DNA of 64,000 nt from Acetatifactor sp. (GTDB lineage: Bacteria > Bacillota > Clostridia > Lachnospirales > Lachnospiraceae). Position 1 is the first letter of the stretch. Every line of letters starts with the position of its first letter. Positions 32,035 to 40,945 of the stretch are shown piece by piece. Made by a program: the position numbers and the translations under genes. The stretch covers positions 1 to 64,000 of the forward strand of contig JAILLF010000009.1 in assembly GCA_024693365.1 (NCBI GenBank), written 5' to 3'. The notes under the pieces are model-generated. The model saw nothing but the letters and a program-made list of their open reading frames with translations, was not told the origin of the DNA and did not search any database.

Positions 32035-33150
32035 TTACTTCCTGCCATAGGAGATCATGGTGCCTTTGAAAAATGAGTAGCCGGCATCAGGGTGCTGCTT
32101 AAAAAAGTCAGAGATCATAAGGTGGCGATCACAAAAGCCTTCAGCTTCCTGACGGGTCATGCCGTGGGATTCCAGGAAAATGATGGAACGCTCCCGTTCC
32201 TCGGGACTTTGACCCGTATTCCAGTCATTGCTCTGGAGAAAGTCCCGCTTCATCTGCTCGTAGTCGGGATTTTGGGGCGTGACGAAGCAAACCTTGTCAT
32301 TCATGCGCACGTCCACCTCGCGAAGCCCAATCTCGCGCATTAAGTGCGCCGTGCGAATTGCAATGGCGTAGTCACGGCCCTGTTGCTCCAGCTCGGTCCT
32401 CCAGTGTTTGTCCATGCCGTCGTGACGGCATAGCATAAAATAATCCATGCCATCGACGTAGAGTCCGTCGCACTCGAATTCACGGTTGGAATCGATACAG
32501 ATCACCAAAGCATCCTTTTTTGCAAATTCCGTAAGCTTTTTTAAGAATGCCTTTGGATCATCCAGGTGCCGCAGCACGGCTTTGCAGAATACCACGTCAT
32601 ATTTGCCTGCGGCATGATATTCGGCGACGTCTTTAGTCAGAAATTTCACGTCATAATCCGTGCGCGCAAAGATTCTTTTGGCTTCCCCGATGAGTTTTTC
32701 CGTCTTGTCAATTCCGGTATAAGTGCTGCCCTTTGGCAGATAAGGCAGGAACAGTGCGCCCAAAAAACCGAGCCCGCAGCCGCAATCTAAGACGTTGACG
32801 GGGCGATCAAGCTTCCAAACCTTTTGGACCAGAAATTCCGCATAATCGTCATTGAAGGAATTCTTTCTCGAACGTACGAGATATTCCAGCTTTTGTTCCC
32901 AGAACTGTTCGGATTCCGTGACGGCGGGGTAGTATTGTTCCTTGGGAAGCGGAACCAAGCCAAGAAGCTGATCCACGGATACTTCAAAAAATTCTGCCAG
33001 CATGGGGAGATAGGTTATGTCCGGCATGGCGCTTCCGTTTTCCCATTTGCTGATCGTCTGAAAGGAGACGCCGACGACGTCTGCCAATTGTCCTTGCGTT
33101 AATCGTTTTGCGCGGCGCAGGTCCGCGATTCTTAAACTTATTTCGCTCAA
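32035..33150 (-). CDS. XRE-type regulator fused to SAM methyltransferase
   Basis: A 371-residue fusion. Residues about 5-63 are a Cro/C1-type helix-turn-helix (LTQGQLADVVGVSFQTISKW). From about residue 100 a class I methyltransferase follows, with motif I LDCGCGLGFLG and a later VVFCKAVLRHLDDP. TTG at 33150 is the start, with AGGAGG 8 nt upstream on that strand. The methyltransferase could act on a small molecule and the HTH report on it, or the protein could be a regulator that uses SAM as a signal. Single gene, ending at the shared terminator. Confidence 0.87.
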   Translation of the reverse strand: MSEISLRIADLRRAKRLTQGQLADVVGVSFQTISKWENGSAMPDITYLPMLAEFFEVSVDQLLGLVPLPKEQYYPAVTESEQFWEQKLEYLVRSRKNSFNDDYAEFLVQKVWKLDRPVNVLDCGCGLGFLGALFLPYLPKGSTYTGIDKTEKLIGEAKRIFARTDYDVKFLTKDVAEYHAAGKYDVVFCKAVLRHLDDPKAFLKKLTEFAKKDALVICIDSNREFECDGLYVDGMDYFMLCRHDGMDKHWRTELEQQGRDYAIAIRTAHLMREIGLREVDVRMNDKVCFVTPQNPDYEQMKRDFLQSNDWNTGQSPEERERSIIFLESHGMTRQEAEGFCDRHLMISDFFKQHPDAGYSFFKGTMISYGRK

Positions 33151-33291
33151 GAGATTATCCTCCTTTGTCCATGGGATTGCATGCCATCCGTTTCTCTTAT
33201 CGTCATCATATCACGTGGGAGGGGAATTGTGTCACTAATCTGATGAGAATTATTTCAACCCATAGGCGAATTTGATACTTTTCACAAGAAC

Positions 33292-33349
33292 ATCCCGTCT
33301 TTTTCGTCGTCTTATGGAATAGGACTTACGAAGAAAGGCGGGATTTTTT
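33292..33349 (+). promoter_or_regulatory. Hairpin enclosing the ribosome binding site
   Basis: ATCCCGTCTTT at 33292-33302 pairs with AAAGGCGGGAT at 33334-33344 (one G-U), and inner bases TTCG with CGAA can extend the stem. TTTTTT runs up to ATG 33350. The only ribosome binding sequence, GGCGGGA, is in the 3' arm. Same plan as 20348-20408. Confidence 0.7.
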
Positions 33350-34522
33350 ATGTATCGATTTCTGATAACGTTATTGGCAATACTTGTGGCGGTTCCGATG
33401 AATGCGAAAAGAATCGAGACCAAAAGGGTTGAGAATGGGCAAAAGATTGAAAACGAACGAAAGATTGAGAACGCGGCGCTGGCAGATGCAAAGTGCTTTG
33501 CTGACGTATCGCAGTATATGACGCTTACAAAGGATTTTCTCAAATACAGCGAGTGCAACGACGCGGGAGCTTTTGATGCTTACTTTGATCTGCTTCTTCT
33601 TGAGAATGACAAGTATTTTGTTTTGGAGAAAGATGGAGAAACATACCTTGTATTTCTGTACGTGTACGAGGATTACGGCGTCTTTCTGGAAAAGGTGGAC
33701 GACGTTAAGAAAGTAGTACAAGGCAGGAAGCTGTGCATTTCAGTCTCGAAGGAGATCAAAGAGTATGAAAATATGGGGTGCGAGCCAGACGTCAGTTACT
33801 GCAGATGTATTCTCAAGCTGGATCGTGCTTTTGATCAGCTGATGGTAGAAAACCGTGAGTATGCTCCTTATGACGGCGGCATGATCCGCGTGATGAGCCG
33901 GTACGGTATTGTGGATGAAAAACTCACCGTCATTGTTCCCATTGCGTACAACCTCATCACGAGGTACCCGATTTATGTGTATGATCATGCAGGGGCGGAT
34001 TCGCTGCGCATCTATTACAAAGCGATCGGAGATCAGGGAACTGCGCTTTTGGACGAGCAGTATCATTTTATCCTGCAGCCGGAGTACCGGACAATTTATT
34101 ACGTCTCTGAAAATTGTTTCCTCGTTACGATGCAGGGGAACGGTTCCGCCGGGCTGGCAGATTCCAAGATGAAGCTGGTCGATGCCAAGGGAAATGCCCT
34201 GTCCGGCGAGATGGAGGGTTGGATTTCAGATTCCATGAGCAGCTTCACGCAAACCTATGCGCGTCAATTACAATTCTCCGTATGGGATGAAAAAGATATA
34301 TTCTGCGGGGTGCTTGATGAAAACTTACACGTTGTCATCGAGCCCGTCTACAAAAAGATCACAACGTTCGGTTCGGATACGGAGCATCAGTTCTACGTTG
34401 TCGAGAATCAGGCGGGTGAGTTTGCTGTTTTCGATATCAGGGGCAAACAACAAACCGAATTTGAAAAAACCTCCGTTTACGAAGTGCAGACCGCTTATTA
34501 TAACCGCCTGCGGGGAAGGTAG
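33350..34522 (+). CDS. Secreted WG-repeat-like protein
   Basis: A 390-residue protein with a short N-terminal signal segment (about residues 1-19) and a mostly beta domain. The segment GVLDENLHVVIEPVYKKI and the weaker ALLDEQYHFILQPEYRTI resemble WG/KWG repeats, beta-hairpins found in secreted and surface proteins. Cys is rare apart from a few in the middle. The family call is tentative. ATG 33350 directly follows a T-run and its ribosome binding site is within a hairpin, so expression may be low or conditional. Confidence 0.6.
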   Translation: MYRFLITLLAILVAVPMNAKRIETKRVENGQKIENERKIENAALADAKCFADVSQYMTLTKDFLKYSECNDAGAFDAYFDLLLLENDKYFVLEKDGETYLVFLYVYEDYGVFLEKVDDVKKVVQGRKLCISVSKEIKEYENMGCEPDVSYCRCILKLDRAFDQLMVENREYAPYDGGMIRVMSRYGIVDEKLTVIVPIAYNLITRYPIYVYDHAGADSLRIYYKAIGDQGTALLDEQYHFILQPEYRTIYYVSENCFLVTMQGNGSAGLADSKMKLVDAKGNALSGEMEGWISDSMSSFTQTYARQLQFSVWDEKDIFCGVLDENLHVVIEPVYKKITTFGSDTEHQFYVVENQAGEFAVFDIRGKQQTEFEKTSVYEVQTAYYNRLRGR

Positions 34523-34544
34523 GTCGCGATAGGCAGTCCATATC

Positions 34545-34607
34545 TTAAAAATTTCACTGGATTGTTAAAAATTTACGCTATTTCCCGAAAATCGAAGCTT
34601 TTATAAT
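34545..34607 (+). promoter_or_regulatory. TRAP operon promoter with paired direct repeats
   Basis: TTAAAAATTT is present at 34545-34554 and 34565-34574, 20 bp apart, and a perfect TATAAT at 34602-34607 has no good -35 box at the right distance. The proximal repeat abuts the -35 position, as for class II sites of AraC-type activators. Confidence 0.6.
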
Positions 34608-34656
34608 AAAAACGTGGGGTGAGAAAGCCCCGATCGAAAAAAGGGAGGTTACGTAA

Positions 34657-35706
34657 ATGAGAAAGAAAGTCTTGGCAGTAATTATGGCGGCAATCATGAC
34701 AGTTTCCATGGCAGCGTGCGGCGTAGCCGCGCCTGAGAAGGCATCTGCGGCAAAGAATGATGCCTCCGGCGGCGGAGCTAATTCAGCTGCGACCGTCAAG
34801 CTGGTTATGGCGGAGGTTAATCCGCTGGACACCATTGTTGGCATGACGGACCAGAAGTTTAAGGAAGAGGTGGAAAAGAGATCCAACGGTTCGATTGTGA
34901 TCGACCTTCAGGCAGGCGGAGTGCTCGGATCAGAAAACGACGTGCTCGACACCATGCTTGGAGAGGGCGGAACCATCGATATTTCCCGTATTTCCGCATT
35001 TGCCCTGACGAGCTATGGCGGGAAAAAATCCATGCTTCTTTCCCTGCCTTACACCTTTGTGAGCCGCGATCATTTTTGGAATTTTGCGACCTCTGATCTG
35101 GCAAGCGAATTCCTGAGGGAGCCTTCAGAAAATGGCAGCGGCGTAAGAGGCTTGTTCTATGGAGAAGAGGGTTTCCGGCATTTCTTTACCGTGAATGAGA
35201 TTTCCGGCATCGATTCCTTCAAGGGAATGAAGCTGAGAGTGTCCAACGATCCCATCATGAACGGTCTGGTGCAGGGCCTTGGCGCATCCCCTACGGTGGT
35301 AAGCTTTGGCGAGCTGTATTCGGCACTGCAGACGAAGGTGGTGGACGGTGCGGAACAGCCGATCGCAAACTATAAATCCAATGCCTTTCCGGAGGTTGCG
35401 CCCTATATGATCCTCGACGGACATACTCTGGGAGCCATTCAGGTCATCATCACGGATGCGGCATGGAACAAACTTTCCGAAGAGCAGCAAAAGATTTTGA
35501 TCGAAGCCGGAAAAGCGGCCTCTGAGTACAATCGCTCCATCTCCGAAGAGAAGGAAAAAGAGGTTCTCGATCAGCTTAAGAAGGACGGGGTTCACGTCAT
35601 CGAGGTCACGGACAAGACACCTTGGCAGAATGCCGTAAAATCGGTCATTGACGAAAACATTAAGGGACAGGAAAAGCTGTACCAGCAGATCCTTGACATG
35701 AAATAA
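34657..35706 (+). CDS. dctP: TRAP transporter substrate-binding lipoprotein
   Basis: A 349-residue extracytoplasmic binding protein of the DctP family. A lipoprotein signal ends at Cys21 (SMAAC), followed by a Ser/Gly/Ala linker and the binding domain; the conserved Arg that binds a carboxylate is in the region FKGMKLRVSNDP, with VDGAEQPIANY later. Substrates of this family are C4-dicarboxylates, sugar acids and other acids. ATG 34657 has GGGAGG upstream. First gene of a DctPQM set; the regulatory genes for it follow 0.6 kb after. Confidence 0.93.
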   Translation: MRKKVLAVIMAAIMTVSMAACGVAAPEKASAAKNDASGGGANSAATVKLVMAEVNPLDTIVGMTDQKFKEEVEKRSNGSIVIDLQAGGVLGSENDVLDTMLGEGGTIDISRISAFALTSYGGKKSMLLSLPYTFVSRDHFWNFATSDLASEFLREPSENGSGVRGLFYGEEGFRHFFTVNEISGIDSFKGMKLRVSNDPIMNGLVQGLGASPTVVSFGELYSALQTKVVDGAEQPIANYKSNAFPEVAPYMILDGHTLGAIQVIITDAAWNKLSEEQQKILIEAGKAASEYNRSISEEKEKEVLDQLKKDGVHVIEVTDKTPWQNAVKSVIDENIKGQEKLYQQILDMK

Positions 35707-35893
35707 CGTCAGGGCCTGAAGTAAAAATGCCGTTTGTGCCTGCTCAAAGAAGGCATCGACTTTGAAAGCCGATGGCATCACAAAATAGCTAAAATGCGCA
35801 GGGAGCAGGAAGCCGGAAACGGCACGTCGGCTCCCTGAAGCTTTGTTTGGAAAAGAAATATAGGCTGCCCTTTGGCGGCAGAAAAGAGGACGC

Positions 35894-36421
35894 ATGAAAA
35901 CAATATTTCAAAAGATAGACCGCCTGAAACCCATTTATGACGTTACCTATCAAGCCGTGCTTTTGATCTGCAAGCTTCTTCTCATCGCAGACATTCTAAT
36001 CACCGGCATGAGCGTGCTGGGCAGGTACGTGCCGTTTATTCCGGATCCCGCGTGGAGTGAGGAGGTGGTCCTTACGCTGATGGCATACATGGCAGTGCTC
36101 TCAGCGGCCCTGGCGATCAGGCGCGGCGCACACATACGCATGACGGCCTTGGATGCTTATCTTCCCAAAAAACTGCTGAGATTTCTGGATCTTATGGCAG
36201 ATTTGTGCGTTATGGGTCTTGCCGTGGTGATGCTGGTGGTGGGGTGGAACTATGCCGTGAAAATAGGAGCCAAGGGAACCTACGTCAGCATGCCAAAGCT
36301 CTCAAGATTCTGGATGTATTTCCCCATTCCCGTGGCCGGCTTTGCCATGATCGTGTTTGAACTGGAAGCCCTGTACGGTCACGTAAAAAGCATGTTCATT
36401 AAGGAGGAGAAGAAAGCATGA
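35894..36421 (+). CDS. dctQ: TRAP transporter small permease
   Basis: A 175-residue DctQ membrane protein with four helices and the family WSEEVVLTLMAYMAVL and RRGAHIRM motifs. It anchors the large permease. Its stop overlaps the start of the dctM gene by 4 bp (ATGA). A 187-bp space separates it from dctP and contains an imperfect stem-loop (around 35800-35840) without a T-run, a possible processing site that keeps dctP mRNA in excess. Confidence 0.93.
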   Translation: MKTIFQKIDRLKPIYDVTYQAVLLICKLLLIADILITGMSVLGRYVPFIPDPAWSEEVVLTLMAYMAVLSAALAIRRGAHIRMTALDAYLPKKLLRFLDLMADLCVMGLAVVMLVVGWNYAVKIGAKGTYVSMPKLSRFWMYFPIPVAGFAMIVFELEALYGHVKSMFIKEEKKA

Positions 36422-37713
36422 GCGTTAACGGTGCGGCGATTGCCGTTTTACTCATTAGTTTTTTGATCATGATCCTGCTGCGGTTTCCCATCGCTTATGC
36501 CGTGGCGTTGTCATCTATTTTTTGCCTGTTATATCAGGGATTGCCCCTTACGACGGTCTGTCAGCAGATGGTGAAGGGCATCAGTTCCTTTAGCCTGATG
36601 GCGGTTCCCTTTTTCATCACCATGGGATGTCTAATGGGGAGCGGAGGAATTTCGGATAAACTCATCAAACTGGCGGATGCCTGCGTCGGATGGATGACTG
36701 GCGGAATGGCTATGGTAAACATTGTGGCATCATACTTTTTCGGCGGAATTTCCGGATCCGCCTCAGCAGATACCGCTTCCCTTGGAAGCATTCTGATTCC
36801 CATGATGGTAGATCAGGGATATGACGATGATTTTTCCACGGCAGTGACCATCACTTCGTCCTGTGAAGGCTTGCTGGTTCCGCCGAGCCATAACATGGTC
36901 ATCTATGCCATGAGCGCCGGCGGCGTGTCGGTCGGGAGTCTATTTTTGGCAGGTTATGCGCCGGGAGCTCTGTTGGCTGCCTCTCTCATGATCGGCTCCT
37001 ACGTGATTTCAAAGAGAAGACATTATCCCAAAGGGGAGAGATTTAGCCTGAAAAGACTGGCAAAGCAGCTCGCGGAATCCTTCTGGGCTCTTGCAGCAGT
37101 CATCATAGTCGTTGTGGGCGTGGTCGGCGGCTGGTTCACTGCCACGGAATCTGCAGCCATTGCCGTAATCTACAGTCTCATAGTCAGCGTATTTATCTAT
37201 AAGGGACTGGATTGGAAGGGCGTCTGGAAGAATCTGGAGCAGTGCGTCGACACGCTTTCCATTGTGCTCATTCTGATCTCTTCTTCAAGCATTTTTGGAT
37301 ATTGTCTTACGACGCTGCACGTGCCGGATTTGGCGGCAAATGCCATCATAGGGCTGACGGATAACCCGATTCTGATCGCATTGCTTTTGAACGTGATTTT
37401 GCTGTTCCTGGGGTGCATCATGGACATGGCACCCATTATTCTGATTGCAACGCCCATCCTGCTGCCCATCGCCACGTCCATCGGAATTGATCCGGTGCAG
37501 TTTGGAATCATGATCGTGCTTAACTGTGGCATTGGTCTGTTAACGCCTCCCGTGGGTGCGGTTCTTTTTATCGGATCAGCCGTAGGAAAGGTAAAAATGG
37601 AAAGAGTAGTCAAGGCTACGTTGCCATTTTATGCGTGCATGGTCGTAGTTCTTATGATGATCACCTTTATACCTGAGATCAGCATGTTCCTCCCCAATTT
37701 GCTGATGAAATAA
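36418..37713 (+). CDS. dctM: TRAP transporter large permease
   Basis: A 431-residue DctM permease with about twelve helices, the carrier of the system. Family landmarks include the N-terminal FLIMILLRFPIAYAVALSS, GGISGSASADTASLGSILIP, VPPSHNMVIYAMSAGG and the C-terminal LNCGIGLLTPPVGAVLFIG. Full length for the family. Coupled to dctQ by a 4-bp overlap. Substrate is the one bound by the DctP protein upstream and is probably an organic acid. Confidence 0.95.
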   Translation: MSVNGAAIAVLLISFLIMILLRFPIAYAVALSSIFCLLYQGLPLTTVCQQMVKGISSFSLMAVPFFITMGCLMGSGGISDKLIKLADACVGWMTGGMAMVNIVASYFFGGISGSASADTASLGSILIPMMVDQGYDDDFSTAVTITSSCEGLLVPPSHNMVIYAMSAGGVSVGSLFLAGYAPGALLAASLMIGSYVISKRRHYPKGERFSLKRLAKQLAESFWALAAVIIVVVGVVGGWFTATESAAIAVIYSLIVSVFIYKGLDWKGVWKNLEQCVDTLSIVLILISSSSIFGYCLTTLHVPDLAANAIIGLTDNPILIALLLNVILLFLGCIMDMAPIILIATPILLPIATSIGIDPVQFGIMIVLNCGIGLLTPPVGAVLFIGSAVGKVKMERVVKATLPFYACMVVVLMMITFIPEISMFLPNLLMK

Positions 37714-37758
37714 GGGGCCGTTTTTTGGAAATGGATTTAAGAGAAAGGAGCGGGGTGC

Positions 37759-38271
37759 GTGGAATATCAGTTTTGTTGTAAGGTAAGGGCGACGGACCTG
37801 TGGAAGATGGCGATGTCTGCCACCTACAGGTCCTTGGCGGGGATAGTGAACGTCACGTTTACGGTTGCTGCATTTTGCGCGGCCTTCCGGTTCTGGAACG
37901 GTGCAGGGAGCTTTGCAAGGGGACTCTTGGTTTTCGGCTGCGTTTTTTTTCCGCTGATCCAACCACTGGCGATTCTCGGAAGGTGCGCGAAGCTTTTGGA
38001 GGACGGCCCTAAGGCCGTTGAGCTTTTGGTGAACGACGATGGTATCCGCGTAACGGCCGGGGAAAAACGTGAGCAACTCACCTGGAATCGCATACGAAAT
38101 GCCATCCGGAGACGTGATTCCATCATTATTTTTTCGGACGACGTTCATGGATACGTATTGACTAATCAGGTGCTTGGAGATCAAAAGGAGGATTTCTTCC
38201 GGTATCTTAAGGGAAAACTGCTGTCTTTTCGATCCGATTGTGATATGATGAAAAAACAAGAGAAGTATTAG
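37759..38271 (+). CDS. YcxB-like membrane protein
   Basis: A 170-residue protein with two helices (about residues 25-47 and 55-75) and a C-terminal small domain containing VNDDGIRVTAGEKREQLTWN, the pattern of YcxB-type proteins (two helices plus a PH-like domain). Function unknown. GTG 37759 is preceded by AAAGGAG with an 8-nt gap. It separates the TRAP genes from the sensor kinase gene and is in the same direction with gaps of 45 and 22 bp, so it is probably in the same transcript. Confidence 0.7.
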   Translation: MEYQFCCKVRATDLWKMAMSATYRSLAGIVNVTFTVAAFCAAFRFWNGAGSFARGLLVFGCVFFPLIQPLAILGRCAKLLEDGPKAVELLVNDDGIRVTAGEKREQLTWNRIRNAIRRRDSIIIFSDDVHGYVLTNQVLGDQKEDFFRYLKGKLLSFRSDCDMMKKQEKY

Positions 38272-38293
38272 AAAAGACGAAAGATGGATCCCA

Positions 38294-39922
38294 ATGAAAA
38301 AAATCAATGAACTGTGGCAGAGATTAACCATAAAAAATAAAACTGCAGTCCTTGCCTGCGTGGTCTTATTGATCGTGCTGACGTTGGTGGCGTTTGATCT
38401 TTGGGTGGTTAAGTTCCTGACGGTGGATCTGAGCCAGATTATGGAGGAAAACGCCAGGGGCGGCGAGATGACGGAAAAGCTGTCTGCAGAGAAGGACAAG
38501 TTTGCCCTGTACGTGCATGAGAGAACGGAGGAAAACAAAAAGGCGCTGGAGACGCAGATTAACGCAACCCGCGCCTCAATCCGCGGTATTTCGCCCGAGG
38601 ACCCAAAGCTCGGGGAAGAGCGTCTTGCACAGCTCCAGGCATTAAGATCAAGCTATGACATTTATTGCACGCGCCGGGATCAATTCCTTGCGGAAGGGAA
38701 CCCGGCGGGAGGCGAATACGTCGATCAGCTCTATGAAATCTATGAGATGCAGGACTATCTTTTGACCTACGCAAAGCGTTTTTCCACGACGACCGTGGCC
38801 GAGGGGAATCTGCGGTATCGGTCCTATCTGCCTTTTTTCTATCTGGCGCCTGCGCTGGCAATCATTATCTGCCTCTTGTTGCTGGTGACTGCTGCCTGGA
38901 GCACCAGAGCCTTAAATCGCGGAATTATTTCCCCAATCATGCATTTGACAAAGGCTGCAAGAAGAATCGCCGCCAATGATTTTTACATTGCAGACGTGGA
39001 GACGGACCGGAAAGATGAATTGGGGGAGCTTGTCAGCGTGTTCAATAAGATGAAATATGCCACGGGTGAGTATATCAGCGCGTTGGAGGAGAAACGGGAG
39101 GTACTGGAAAAATTACATTTACAGGAAATTGAGACCCTTGAGGTGGAAAAACAGCTGGAGATTATGAATCTGGAGCTCTTACGAAATCAGATCAATCCCC
39201 ACTTTTTGTTTAACACGCTCAACGTAATCGAGGGAATGGCAAACCTGGAAGAGGCGCAGACTACGGAAAAGATGATCGAAGCCCTCAGTTCGATTTTCCG
39301 CTATAACCTAAAGAACCAGACGACGGAGGTTTTACTTGCCCGGGAACTGAAGGTGGCGGAGGACTACATGTATCTCCAGAAAATGCGGTTTGGAGACCGG
39401 GTGGAATATGAGGTACGGTGTAACGTAAAGGCGCAGGAGGTTTTGATTCCCACGTTCACGCTTCAGCCGCTTTTGGAAAATGCCGTGGTTCACGGTCTGT
39501 CGCCAAAGATTGAGGGAGGCGTGGTAAGAACGCAGTTTGACGAGGTGGACGGTAGGCTTTGCATTACCATTCAAGACACGGGGATCGGAATGAGCGAGGA
39601 GGAATTAAATCAGCTTCGGGAGCATCTGAAAAACAGAAACTATGATCAGGTGGGAATCGGTATCGGCAATATTCACCGAAGGATCGCGACAATGTATGAT
39701 CATGCGGAGCTGACGATCCAAAGCAGGGAGGGCGAAGGAACCACCCTTCAGCTTTTTGTGCCACTGCGCCGCGAGACGGACCTTGTGGAAAAAGAAGATG
39801 AAAGCGGGGATCTTGCAACGGAAGACGGGAGCGGGAAGCTTGTGGAGTCGGACGAAGGCGGAAGCCTTGCGGCAGAAGACGGAAGCGAAGAACGTGACGG
39901 GAAAGGAAGGGATGCGAAATGA
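38294..39922 (+). CDS. Sensor histidine kinase, YesM/LytS type
   Basis: A 542-residue membrane kinase. Two helices (about 18-41 and 177-205) enclose an extracellular sensor, followed by HAMP, a coiled linker, the His-kinase box NQINPHFLFNTLN at about residue 302, and a HATPase with the N box LQPLLENAVVHG and G box DTGIGMS. The last 35 residues are a Gly/Ser/Asp/Glu-rich repeat-like tail. Its stop overlaps the second DctP-type gene by 4 bp, and a response regulator follows. The set is a two-component system that probably senses the TRAP substrate. Confidence 0.92.
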   Translation: MKKINELWQRLTIKNKTAVLACVVLLIVLTLVAFDLWVVKFLTVDLSQIMEENARGGEMTEKLSAEKDKFALYVHERTEENKKALETQINATRASIRGISPEDPKLGEERLAQLQALRSSYDIYCTRRDQFLAEGNPAGGEYVDQLYEIYEMQDYLLTYAKRFSTTTVAEGNLRYRSYLPFFYLAPALAIIICLLLLVTAAWSTRALNRGIISPIMHLTKAARRIAANDFYIADVETDRKDELGELVSVFNKMKYATGEYISALEEKREVLEKLHLQEIETLEVEKQLEIMNLELLRNQINPHFLFNTLNVIEGMANLEEAQTTEKMIEALSSIFRYNLKNQTTEVLLARELKVAEDYMYLQKMRFGDRVEYEVRCNVKAQEVLIPTFTLQPLLENAVVHGLSPKIEGGVVRTQFDEVDGRLCITIQDTGIGMSEEELNQLREHLKNRNYDQVGIGIGNIHRRIATMYDHAELTIQSREGEGTTLQLFVPLRRETDLVEKEDESGDLATEDGSGKLVESDEGGSLAAEDGSEERDGKGRDAK

Positions 39923-40932
39923 AGAAAAAGAGAATCATGATCGTGATCCTTTGCCTGCTCGCCGTCATTGTTTTCGGGGTGGTGACGTGGAAGACAAGGT
40001 CAGCGGGCAGGAAGGCTCCGGACTATGTTTTCTTTTATGCGGACAACCAGACGGCAGACTATCCGACCACGCTGGGCGGAAAACGTTTTGCGGAGCTGGT
40101 TTACGAGAAGACGGATGGAAGGATCAAGATTTTATTAAAAAGTGACGGGGAGCTCGGGCTCGAGAGCGAAGTCATCAAACAAATGAGATATGGGGGGATT
40201 GGGTTCGCGCGGATTTCCCTGTCTCAGCTGGCAGAGCTCATTCCGGACATGAACGTCCTGCAATTGCCGTATTTATACAATAATGCGGAGCACATGTGGA
40301 ACGTTCTCGACGGAGAGATTGGAGAGGATTTTCTAAAGAGGACGGAGGAATATGATCTTGTAGGACTTTCCTGGTATGATGCGGGAGCAAGGAATTTTTA
40401 TTCCGTCGAAAAACCGATTTCGCGTTTGGAGGATTTTGCGGGCATGCGGATCCGCGTGCAGGAGTCCGACATGATGGCGGACATGGTGGAGGCCCTTGGA
40501 GCCACGGCGTTGAAGGTAACCTATTCCGACGTGTATTCGTATTTGCAAAGGGGCCTGGCTGACGGTGCCGAAAACAACTGGCCCTCTTATGAAACCATGA
40601 GGCACTATGAAGTGGCGAAATACTATCTGGTGGATGAACATACCAGGGTGCCTGAAATGCAGATTTGTTCAGCGGCCGTCTGGCGTTCCCTCAGCGAAGA
40701 GGACAGAGAGATTATTAAGGAATGTGCCAGGGAGTCTGCATTATATGAAAGAGAGCTGTGGAAGGAGAGGGAAGAATCCTCAAGGCAGATTGCGCTGGAG
40801 CACGGAACGCAGGTGACGGAGCTTACGCCTGAGGAGAGGGCGCGCTTTCGCGAGGCTCTCTCAGGAGTGTACGTGAAATACTGTGAGCCCTACATGGATA
40901 CGATCGAAAAGATTGCAAGGCTTATGCCTTGA
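39919..40932 (+). CDS. Second DctP-type binding protein, probable sensor accessory
   Basis: A 337-residue protein of the TRAP binding-protein family (ELGLESEVIKQMRYGGIGFA and GMRIRVQESDMM are typical). The N-terminus is a helix (about residues 7-24) without a lipobox Cys, so it is a membrane-anchored or secreted form. It is located between the kinase and response regulator genes, overlapping the kinase by 4 bp. This arrangement is known for binding proteins that load the ligand onto the kinase sensor domain. Only the dctP gene 5 kb upstream belongs to the transporter. Confidence 0.87.
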   Translation: MKKKRIMIVILCLLAVIVFGVVTWKTRSAGRKAPDYVFFYADNQTADYPTTLGGKRFAELVYEKTDGRIKILLKSDGELGLESEVIKQMRYGGIGFARISLSQLAELIPDMNVLQLPYLYNNAEHMWNVLDGEIGEDFLKRTEEYDLVGLSWYDAGARNFYSVEKPISRLEDFAGMRIRVQESDMMADMVEALGATALKVTYSDVYSYLQRGLADGAENNWPSYETMRHYEVAKYYLVDEHTRVPEMQICSAAVWRSLSEEDREIIKECARESALYERELWKEREESSRQIALEHGTQVTELTPEERARFREALSGVYVKYCEPYMDTIEKIARLMP

Positions 40933-40945
40933 AAGGATGAGCATC

